The position numbers and the translations under genes are program-made. A stretch of 64,000 bases of DNA from Batkoa obscura (lineage: Eukaryota > Entomophthoromycota > Entomophthoromycetes > Entomophthorales > Batkoaceae): positions 620,001 to 684,000 of the forward strand of contig JASVEC010000011.1 in the NCBI GenBank assembly GCA_030770535.1, in the 5' to 3' direction. The notes beneath the pieces were generated by a model that made no database searches, was not told the origin of the DNA, and saw nothing but the letters and a program-made list of their open reading frames with translations. Of this stretch, positions 47,708 through 55,887 are shown one piece after another (positions within the stretch are counted from its first letter, which is position 1; every line of letters starts with the position of its first letter).

Positions 47708-48606
47708 TTTCCTGACGTTATATATGTTAATGTATTATAGATAAGTACGTTATATTGGATGTTATATTTTAAATGTAAAATATTTTTATTTTAATCAATC
47801 ACCTACTTCAATTAGGATTATATATTTGAAATTTTTTTAGAAGTGCTGGGTACCTATGATACATATTTTTTAATATGACTCATCTTTAAGTATACTTTAT
47901 AGTAACAATACGCCAGTAGCCAAATTTTCAACACTAGAAAATTATCACAAAAAGTGGTTTTTCAAAGATTTAATAAAAAACTAAAATGAAGCTATAGTTT
48001 GATTTGCTAATTACTACTCAAAATCTAAATTTAGGCTTTCAAGAAACTGCATTTCTAGATATAATTATGATTATGGATTACAAATTGCAATTAGCTATTT
48101 TTTATTCCTGTTAATTTGCTAAAAATTTCTGCTATAATATACATTTTGACTTTTTGGAGCTTAGTTTAATTTTATTTAAAAAGTATGGAATTTTAATTGT
48201 TTAAATCAATAATTTCATTAAATTTTAATTTGTTTTAATAAAATTTTTTGCTTTTGTTTGTATTTTTGATAATTTTTTTTAGTTTTTTAATTTTTTAATT
48301 TTTTAATTTTTTTTAAATTATTTCACTAATATTATAAGGTATTTTAATATAATTATAATGTTAATGTATTATGAATATAATGCAATAGCTTTTTATTAAT
48401 ATTTAGAAATAATAAATTTAAAAGTATATAAAAGTATTCTTTATTTATTTAATAATTTCACTAATAATTTTTCCATTCAAATAATACTTAACAAATAAAA
48501 AAAAAAGATAAAACTAAAAAATATTAAAATATTTTTTCTCAATTATTTTAATATTTTTTATACTAATTTTTATATTTTACTAATTTTATAACTATTTTTA
48601 ACATAT

Positions 48607-48702
48607 AAGGATGTTTTTTTTAGTTTCATTACTTTCTCCATTTTTTAAGCGTTATTTGAGTGAAAGGATTGTTAATAAAATTTTTAAAAAAAATACATCC
48701 CC
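48607..48702 (+). mobile_element. MITE copy I
   Basis: 96-bp core, AAGGATGTTTTTTTTAGTTT to ACATCCCC, with ATAT on both flanks. It faces copy J across 53 bp, making a near-perfect foldback. Confidence 0.9.
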
Positions 48703-48755
48703 ATATAACAACTTTCAGTAGCAAAATTAGCTAAAGTTAATTAAAGCCATCATAT

Positions 48756-48854
48756 GGGGATATATTTTTTTGTTTAAAATTTTTATTAACAATCATTTCA
48801 CTCAAATAACGCTTAAAAAATGGAGAAAGTAATGAAACTAAAAAAAGCATCCTC
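48756..48854 (-). mobile_element. MITE copy J
   Basis: 99-bp reverse copy, GGGGATATATTTTTTTG to GCATCCTC, with ATAT on both flanks. It pairs with copy I as an inverted repeat. Confidence 0.9.
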
Positions 48855-48990
48855 ATATTTTTGAATTTATACTACTTAATTGCAAAAAACATTATATTTA
48901 TATTTTAATGCTTATATTTGGCAACTATAATAATGAATAATTGTTATTATGTTTTTTATATATAGCTATCCAGTTAAAATATATCTTTGT

Positions 48991-49067
48991 GAAAGTTGGT
49001 ACTCAGTGGTAGGAGTTAAAAGCAGTTCTTGGTTGGTTAACTTGCCTTGAGTCGAAAGGTCTTAGTT
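48991..49067 (+). repeat. tRNA-like segment at the outer end of the left arm
   Basis: ACTC-AGTGGTAG-GAGT at 49001-49016 is a perfect four-pair D-arm shape inside TGGTACTCAGTGG, which fits a polymerase III A box. GCCTT-GAGTCGA-AAGGT at 49044-49060 has T-arm shape at near tRNA spacing. Acceptor and anticodon stems do not pair, so this is not a working tRNA. The right arm keeps the D arm (ACTC/GAGT). Confidence 0.45.
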
Positions 49068-49362
49068 TATGTAACTAAGATAGACTTAAATGAATAGGAA
49101 TAATACGTAATAAGTTACGAACTATGTAAAATAAATAGAATAGACAATACTACTGTAAAATCTACGTAAGATGTTGTCAGAAAGACCTAGTGGCTTTATT
49201 AATAGTACGATATCAGGGAGTAATTCAGTTAAAAAGCCTCGAGTTATCATATTGAGGAATCTCTTTTATACTCCAATAAGTATGGATATCAAACGAGAGG
49301 ATTATATTCTTTGCAATATGAAGTTAGAAATTCTCACAACAAATCAAAATAAGGGACTCTGA

Positions 49363-49422
49363 ATTGATTGTGTTTGAACTTGAGAACACAACAACTTAAG
49401 TGATTGTTGTGTTATAATCAAT
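49363..49422. repeat. Nested hairpin at the centre of the inverted-arm element
   Basis: AACACAACAA (49385-49394) and TTGTTGTGTT (49404-49413) form a perfect 10-bp stem with a 9-nt loop. Outside it ATTGATT (49363-49369) pairs with AATCAAT (49416-49422). Confidence 0.7.
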
Positions 49423-49863
49423 CCGAGAGCTAAATAAAGCAATATTTCACATCTTTTTAAATATAATAACTTGAAACTTTTTAAACTATTTTTTAATATT
49501 ATACCTTTTAATAAAGCTATTAGGTATTATTTATAATATTTTATATAAATTTTACAATAGGTCTTTCTGACAATATCTTACGTAGATTTTACAGTAATAT
49601 CGTCTATTCCATTTGTTTTACATAGTTCATAGCCTATTATGCACTATTTTTACTAATTTAAGTCTATCTTAGTTACATAAACTAAGACCGTTTGACCCAA
49701 GGCAAGTTAATCAACCAAGAACTGCTTTTAACTCCAACCACTGAGTACCAACTTCCACACTAGCTTTATAAATAATTAGAAATTATTTGATATCTTTAAA
49801 ATAATTATAACAATATTAGAAAGCTTTAATTTAAGCTTATACTTGCTTTATTTTTAATTATAT

Positions 49864-50064
49864 GGGGATGCTTTTTTTGGCTTCATCACTTTTTCCATCT
49901 TTTAAGTACTATTTGAGGATGTTTTTTTGGTTTCATTACTTTTTCCACTTTTTAAGCGCTATTTGAGCGGAAAGATTGTTAGTAAAATCCTTAAACAAAA
50001 AAATACATCCCCATTTGAACGGAAAAATTGTTAGTAAAATTTTTAAATACAAAAATACATCCTC
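49864..50064 (+). mobile_element. MITE copy K, interrupted by copy L
   Basis: Outer copy from GGGGATGCTTTTTTTGG to ACATCCTC, flanked by ATAT. It is split after ACTATTT by copy L. Removing L and one ATTT leaves 99 bp, the usual length, and restores the internal CTATTTGAACGG. Confidence 0.92.
49915..50012 (+). mobile_element. MITE copy L, nested inside copy K
   Basis: 98-bp core from GAGGATGTTTTTTTGG to ACATCCCC. It is flanked by ATTT on both sides (49911-49914 and 50013-50016), a duplication of host-copy sequence, which fixes the target duplication at 4 bp. Confidence 0.92.
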
Positions 50065-50068
50065 ATAT

Positions 50069-50167
50069 GGGGGTGTTTTTTTTGGTTTCATTATTTTTTC
50101 CATTTTTTAAGCGCTATTTGAGCGGAAAGATTGTTAGTAAAATTCTTAAACAAAAAAATACACCCCC
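50069..50167 (+). mobile_element. MITE copy M, abutting copy K
   Basis: 99-bp core, GGGGGTGTTTTTTTTGG to ACACCCCC. The ATAT at 50065-50068 is both the right flank of K and the left flank of M, and ATAT follows at 50168-50171. M therefore entered the ATAT beside K. Confidence 0.92.
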
Positions 50168-50363
50168 ATATTATTATTTAAATAATGAATTAAATTTTTA
50201 ACTTTATATTTTAAGTTTAAAAATATCTCGATAAAATTAAAAAAAACTATACTGAAATAAAATTAATAATTAAATTAACAGCTTTGATAAAAAGTTGGAG
50301 TCTTTTTTAAATTATATAAACGTTTGTATTAATAATATATACTATTTTTTATAATTATTATAT

Positions 50364-50435
50364 GGGAATGTATTTTTGTTTAAGAATTTTACTAACAAAC
50401 TTTCCGTTCAAATAGTGAAGCCAAAAAACACCCCC
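50364..50435 (-). mobile_element. MITE copy N, internally deleted
   Basis: 72-bp reverse copy, GGGAATGTATTTTTG to ACACCCCC, with ATAT on both flanks. About 20-25 bp are missing in the middle (after CAAATAGT). The 82-codon frame at 50358-50606 crosses it and is not a gene. Confidence 0.88.
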
Positions 50436-53223
50436 ATATATTTTTGAATATAAATTTATCGTAAAATTATAAAAAAAATTATTTGCTATATTAAATTTAG
50501 TTTTATTAATAGTTATATATTTTTTAATGCTAAACTCAGTAATCATATTAACATAATATATACTTTTAAAATTGACTCTAATATTAAAATGGTTTTTTTT
50601 TAACAATATAACAATTAAAGTAAATTTTGTCTATATAAATAAATTTATAATTTTATAATTTTTTATATTTATTAATATGAAATTTTTGGCAAATTAACAA
50701 CAATGAAAGAATCTAATCACAATTGTAATACATTTGCGTTTTTTGCTAACTTATTTTCGTTGGTTTCCATCTCAATTTGAAACAAAGTGGACTTTAATGC
50801 GATTATGCGGTTATGCTAACGGAAAATATTTATAAAGTCTTGTAAGGAAGTAACTCTATTGCAAATTAAATTGAAACTAACAAAAAAGGACTAGTAAAAA
50901 ACGCAAATACACACAACCACAGCTGCACTTATTTTATCCTCATACTTTTATCATCAATGTGAATTCAAAGATTAGAGTATGCTTAAAGTACATTTTCTAA
51001 CTTTCATATATATTTTGTCTCTCCTTTTGTTTTTAGTCATTTACAAAGCCTTTTAAAATATTTTAATATTCTATGTAATGAATTCAAAAGGTTTTTTTGA
51101 AACTTTGGAAAATCTAAAAAAGTGTAAGTATTTTGTATAGACCATAAAAAATTAAATATGACATTAATGTTTTTAAAAACTACGAGATATTGGTATTAGT
51201 AGATGTGTAAAAGTATATCAATCGATTTATATTTTTGTCCTTAGATCCTCATTCCTTATTAAGTAGTAGATTGCAAAATAAGTCCATGTTGCTTTTAGAG
51301 TGGAAAATAAAAACATTTACCAAAGGATACTGTTCTCTTTTTTGATAGCATAGTATTGTTTGGCTAAGCATAATGATATGAGAGCTTTAGCAATCTGCTT
51401 GAGAATTCTTTATTATACCTGATGAAAAACTAATTAATGTTTTTTAATATAATTGAGCTATTTTTCATACAAAATTTTTTAGTATGTTAGGAATATATTG
51501 AAAATAACTACTTACGAAAATTAAAATTCATCTATTGTTTTTAATGTAGATAACATGATTATATCACAATCTTTCTTTCAATAAAGCCATACATTGGTTT
51601 TATAAAGTAGCCTTATTCAAGTGATTGATGAAAGATTATATGTGAACGTTAAACATATAAATTTATAGTCAAGGAAATCAAATTTATTTCGGGCTATAAT
51701 CAACACAATCGATGATTAAATTTTTAAATGCTGAAAGTCACGTTAAAGTAAAGCATAGCTCAACCTGGAAAATAAAAATAGAAGGTTTATCCTTGCCTTT
51801 CAATATGGTTTTGTGAGAATTTTACTATATTTTCTTGCTAAGTATTACCCTTAGCCATATCTTGATACGATTCACTATGTGAGTGTATAATTTTTTCTAT
51901 TTACTTTTGAAAAGAGCGATATTTTATGGATTAACCTACCCACTATAAAGCGAACGTTTTCATATGTAATGAGAATTGCGGATGCCTTTTAAAGAACCTT
52001 GAGCTATATATTAAAATTTACTCTAACATATGTCATCTTGTATTTACTACATGTATTTAAATATATATTATCCATATTAATAAACCTAAATTGTTTATCC
52101 GATTTTATTTTTTATTGTTCTCCAATTTCAAATTAGATTATATATTCTGATTATAAAAAAATAAAAAAATTTGCGAATAGCTCATAAGTTGTATCAACCT
52201 AAATTAGTAACTAATATAGGCTTCTTGGTAAATCAAATCATTAAGTGGAAATAAACAACTAGGTTAGTTAAGATTAATAATTTGTATAAAACTTGATATT
52301 ATAAATAGCGAAAAGCGTGATGATATAATATAATAAAATAAAAATCAATCGTTTTCATTTATACTTTAAATACTGGTTAAACAATAATGTTGTTAATAAT
52401 AAAAATTCAGATTTGATTTTAAAATATACTATGTATGTTTTAAAAAAGTGCTATTTTAAATATTATTATAGTTTTTTCAAGTAGCAAAGTTTGTTGTTAA
52501 GCTTATATTTATATGAGGCCTTTTAATTAAGAAATATGGTTATTTTATTTCTAAGCTATTTTAGTCTATGTTAATAATGTAATCAATAAAAATCAATTAG
52601 CGACATTTTAGCTATTCGAAATATTATCAACTATATCCGCATTAATATATTATTCTAGTACTATGTGTTATTTATAGTTAAACTATAGTACCATAAAATA
52701 TCCTCATCTAATCAGATATTACAATTAAACTATTGTTACAAGGTAAAGGAATATAATTAGTTATCTACAATTAGTTAAGGGAGCAGTGTTATAGGGCTAG
52801 AACTAAAATTAGAATAGTGTTAAATATAATATTAATTTAAAATAGAATTTTAACTTTGTTATTTTTTAGAAAATAGTCTACATTAGTATTATATTAGAGT
52901 TAGCAGTGCTTGAAATAAAAGAAATGTTAAAATAGATAAAATAATATTAGTAATAGCTTAAATAGCTAAAAAAACCATTTTTATTATGTTAAGCTATCAG
53001 ATGAGATATTATTGGAAATTGCACAAAAAAGAAAATTCTTTTGGTGTAACAAAGGTTTTAATACTAATTTAGGATATTTAAATTATTTTTAAATAACTCA
53101 AAGAAACATTTATCTGAGAATAAAAAATAATTTATGTATAACTCAGCGTTGTCTAGTAAATAGTTAGCATCGAATACATTCGTGTTAATTATAATAATAA
53201 ATACCTCATTGCTATTGAGATAG

Positions 53224-53231
53224 TATAAATA
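53224..53231 (+). promoter_or_regulatory. TATA box of the multicopper oxidase gene
   Basis: Perfect TATAAATA 40 nt before the start codon at 53271. If used, the leader would be only about 10-20 nt long. Confidence 0.5.
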
Positions 53232-53270
53232 CAAACAAAAATAACTCATATTAATTATAACATTTAAAAT

Positions 53271-54983
53271 ATGAAGTGTTTTATTAGTTTATTGCTCGCA
53301 TCTGTTATTAATTCTGCCACTTTAAACTTCGATTGGGAAGTAAAGGAAGGCAGAATTGCACCTGATAACTTTGCTTTTGAAGGTATATTATTCAATGGTC
53401 AATATCCTGCTCCTACTATCAATGCTACTGCTGGTGATACTATTGTTGTAAAAGTACGTAATAGACTTAACAAAGATTTCTCTATTCATTGGCATGGGAT
53501 GGTTCAAAAAGGTACTGTTGGTTCTGATGGTGTACCATATGTTAGTTCTTCTCCTATTAAGCCAGGTGAAGACTTTTTATACAATTTCCATGTAAACGAT
53601 CAAACTGGTACTTGGTGGTATCATGCTCATACTGGATTAGATGCTGAACATGCCTATGGGGCATTAATTGTTCAAGATAAAAAAAGTGTTTGGAGTGATA
53701 TAGTAAAGTTCGATCCAAGATATCGTTATGATGAAGATAGAGTAGTAATGTTATCTGAAATATGGCACAAACCAAGTGATGAAATGCTTAAAGGACTTTT
53801 AGAGTTACCATTTAGATTCGTTGGTGGTGCTGATAGTATCTTAACAAATGGTATGACTTATAAAGTATGGGATACTAAAGGTGCTGATAATTCTACTGTA
53901 CCATTCAATAAAGGGTTTAATGTTATTGATGTAAAACCAAATAAGAGATATAGATTACGTTTAATTGGTGCCAATGGACTTTCATTCCTTACCTTTCGTA
54001 TTCCAGGACATAAGTTTACTTTGATTGAAGCTGATGGTACTATTATTGAACCAATCGAAGTTGATAGAGTTGAAATAGGGCCTGGACAAAGGTATTCTGT
54101 AATCATGGAAACAAATCAACCTATTTCTAATTACTATACTTACACTCAAGTCAGTGGTGGATCTGCTAATCCTAACAATGGTATTGCTATTCTTCATTAT
54201 GAAGGTGCTGAAAATCCAGACACTTTAAAAAGAACTCCAGCTACTCCACCAACACCTACTGGACCATTCAATCGTTGGGTAGAATCACAATTAGCTACAA
54301 GTAAATGGTACAATAAGGGACTTAACTCTCACTTTTATCCAGTCCCTAAAAAAGTTACCAACGAAATTGTATTAAACATTATTTCCGCTACTCACGAAGG
54401 TCATCCAATCTTTACTATCAATGATGTTGTTTCAAAGCCAAGAAACTCAACTGTATGGGATGATGTTATTGCTGGACGTCATAAAGCTACCCCAGGTGTT
54501 TATGAAATTACTGAAGGGGAAGTTGTACAACTTGTTCTTCAACATTATATGCCTGCTGGAAGAACTTGTGCTTCTCACCCATGGCATTTACATGGACATT
54601 CTTTCTTTGTTGTAGGGCAAGGTGCAGGTGTATATAATCCAGAGGTTGATGGAAAGGCTATTGATGCTAAATTAAGTACCTCTAATAAAATTCCAATCTA
54701 CCGTGATACATTCATTCAATATGCTAATAATGTTAAAGAATCAGCTAGATCCGCTACTAATCAATTATCAGATACATTAGGTGTTAGAGTTAACAATGAA
54801 AACTCTAATGAAAATCTTTTTAGCTTTGGGAACTCCCGTGTTGCTGTTGATGATGTTCCATGTGGATGGTATGCTATTCGTTTCAATGCTGACAACCCAG
54901 GCTCGTGGTTTATGCATTGTCATATTACTGCCCATTTAGTTATGGGTAAACAGCTTGTTATCAATGAAAATTTTAAAAAATAA
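53271..54983 (+). CDS. Secreted multicopper oxidase (laccase family)
   Basis: Extracellular copper oxidase that couples one-electron oxidation of substrates to reduction of oxygen to water. It is intronless, 570 aa, with a signal peptide at residues 1-16 (MKCFISLLLASVINSA). All four copper-binding blocks are present: IHWHGM (H73, H75), WWYHAHTG (H118, H120), HPWHLHGHSFFVVG (about 436-449) and WFMHCHITAHLVMG (about 546-559). The cysteine and two histidines of the type 1 site are kept. Ten residues after the type 1 cysteine, where most family members have Met, Leu or Phe, this protein has Lys (HLVMGK). No C-terminal membrane anchor or tail is seen, which argues against a Fet3-type ferroxidase. 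Substrate is unknown. Confidence 0.93.
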   Translation: MKCFISLLLASVINSATLNFDWEVKEGRIAPDNFAFEGILFNGQYPAPTINATAGDTIVVKVRNRLNKDFSIHWHGMVQKGTVGSDGVPYVSSSPIKPGEDFLYNFHVNDQTGTWWYHAHTGLDAEHAYGALIVQDKKSVWSDIVKFDPRYRYDEDRVVMLSEIWHKPSDEMLKGLLELPFRFVGGADSILTNGMTYKVWDTKGADNSTVPFNKGFNVIDVKPNKRYRLRLIGANGLSFLTFRIPGHKFTLIEADGTIIEPIEVDRVEIGPGQRYSVIMETNQPISNYYTYTQVSGGSANPNNGIAILHYEGAENPDTLKRTPATPPTPTGPFNRWVESQLATSKWYNKGLNSHFYPVPKKVTNEIVLNIISATHEGHPIFTINDVVSKPRNSTVWDDVIAGRHKATPGVYEITEGEVVQLVLQHYMPAGRTCASHPWHLHGHSFFVVGQGAGVYNPEVDGKAIDAKLSTSNKIPIYRDTFIQYANNVKESARSATNQLSDTLGVRVNNENSNENLFSFGNSRVAVDDVPCGWYAIRFNADNPGSWFMHCHITAHLVMGKQLVINENFKK

Positions 54984-55274
54984 TTACCTTAATATTACCG
55001 TTGTTTGTTAGAATAAACTTGTATGCTACTGATTTACTTTCATTATAATATTTTAGTTTGCGAGATTATGTGGTTTATACAATTACTGTCATTTTATATT
55101 GTAACTAAAACTAAAACTAAAACTAAAGCTAGAAAATAGAAAATAGAAAACACATTAATTATAAAAAATAATTTGCTTAGCGTATCTTATAGTAAATTGC
55201 AGTATTCGTTTAGTTAAAAAATATTTAAATGATATGTTAGTCTAAAAAAATAATCGCATACAATAATTTATTTT
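54984..55274. other. Short convergent spacer
   Basis: Between the convergent oxidase and small secreted-protein genes. It contains an AAACTA-type hexamer run (about 55105-55128) and AGAAAAT repeats (55130-55150). No gene. Confidence 0.6.
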
Positions 55275-55793
55275 TTAAGTGTACCTGACATTGCAAGCAG
55301 CACTCTTGAAAATTTGACAGAGATAGCCATTACCAGACTTGCTAATTTTAAAAGTATTGGCTGGGCAAGTAAATTGGACAGAACTAGAACCTTGTACTCC
55401 GCTAATCTTATTAATGAAAAGAGTAGAAGTACCATCTCCATTATCAAAGTATTTAATGTCTGGAGAAAATATAGTATAATAATTATCGACATCTCCATAG
55501 AATTGGTTAGGTCCGTTCCAACCAGCCAAACCACTATAATATGGACTACCATTGTAGTAGCCTCCATCACCATAGGAGCCTTGACTGCGGTCCCCAAATA
55601 AAAATCTACATACCGACTTTAAGACATTAGCGATCAAGAAAAAGGTTTTTCCTTCAACGTTGCTTTTTGGGGCATTACTCAAGGTTGGAATTACAGCTTC
55701 ACCTGCTGGTGGAATACTGGGAGCGGCTTGGTTTGCAGCACTGGCATAACCCAAAGCTACTAAAGCTAAAAGAAAGATAGAAGTGAATTTCAT
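55275..55793 (-). CDS. Small secreted cysteine-containing protein
   Basis: 172 aa with a clear signal peptide (MKFTSIFLLALVALGYASA, cleavage after ASA). The mature part starts NQAAPSIPPAGEAV, then has a hydrophobic stretch with one Cys (NVLKSVCRFLFGDRSQ), a Gly/Tyr-rich centre (GSYGDGGYYNGSPYYSGLAG) and a C-terminal domain with three Cys: VQFTCPANTF, GYLCQIFKS and AACNVRYT, the very end. Four cysteines could form two disulfides. No family is recognised. It may be a wall-associated or host-interaction protein, which its size, secretion and placement next to a secreted oxidase allow but do not prove. The ATG is the only one before the signal peptide, and a TATA box lies about 90 nt upstream. 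Confidence 0.82.
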   Translation of the reverse strand: MKFTSIFLLALVALGYASAANQAAPSIPPAGEAVIPTLSNAPKSNVEGKTFFLIANVLKSVCRFLFGDRSQGSYGDGGYYNGSPYYSGLAGWNGPNQFYGDVDNYYTIFSPDIKYFDNGDGTSTLFINKISGVQGSSSVQFTCPANTFKISKSGNGYLCQIFKSAACNVRYT

Positions 55794-55846
55794 TGTTTGT
55801 ATGTTTGTATGTTTGTGTGTTTGTATGTTTGTATGTTTTGAATGTT
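55794..55846 (-). repeat. TGTTTGTA octamer repeats just before the start codon
   Basis: About six units of TGTTTGTA/TGTTTGTG on the top strand read as ACAAACATACAAACA in the sense direction and end directly at the ATG. They form most of the 5' leader, an unstructured A-rich leader that should favour translation. Confidence 0.85.
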
Positions 55847-55880
55847 TTTTTTGATAATTTTTTGTTTGCTGTTTTTCTGC

Positions 55881-55887
55881 TTATATA
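55881..55887 (-). promoter_or_regulatory. TATA box of the small secreted-protein gene
   Basis: TATATAA on the minus strand, inside AAGTATATAAGCAG, about 90 nt before the start codon. This suits a strongly expressed, regulated gene. Confidence 0.6.

Larger units (their letters stand above)
48988..49759. mobile_element. 772-bp element with 202-bp inverted arms
   Basis: The left arm (48988-49189) and right arm (49558-49759) are about 90% alike in opposite orientation, beginning TGTGAAAGTTGGTACTCAGT and its counterpart. The 368-bp centre holds the end of a short frame of 63 codons and a nested hairpin. No transposase is present, and no clear target duplication was found at the ends. It could be a non-autonomous DNA transposon with long terminal inverted repeats, or two copies of a tRNA-like SINE joined tail to tail, since each arm begins with a tRNA-like D arm. 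Confidence 0.75.
44585..53270. other. 8.7-kb repeat-rich, gene-poor interval
   Basis: Holds a 14-bp minisatellite, one possible small gene, poly-T tracts at 48.2-48.3 kb, six MITE copies and the 772-bp inverted-arm element. Stretches 44.6-46.9 kb and 50.6-53.2 kb are AT-rich with only short unsupported frames. A small hairpin-like sequence (CACCT, GAAAA loop, AGGTG, with TACTAC/GTAGTA outside) lies at about 45528-45563. Confidence 0.5.

Noticed and set aside
48991-49067. A functional tRNA gene
   Set aside because: The D arm is good, but acceptor and anticodon stems do not pair and the sequence is repeated in both arms of an element.
48988-49759. An LTR element with 202-bp terminal repeats
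   Set aside because: The two repeats are in opposite orientation, not direct, and no retroelement sequence lies between them.
53557-54197. Minus-strand frames of 70-82 aa inside the multicopper oxidase
   Set aside because: They are antisense shadows of the oxidase coding sequence.
55314-55601. 95-aa plus-strand and 109-aa minus-strand frames over the small secreted protein
   Set aside because: Out-of-frame shadows. Only the 172-aa frame has a signal peptide, promoter and sensible composition.
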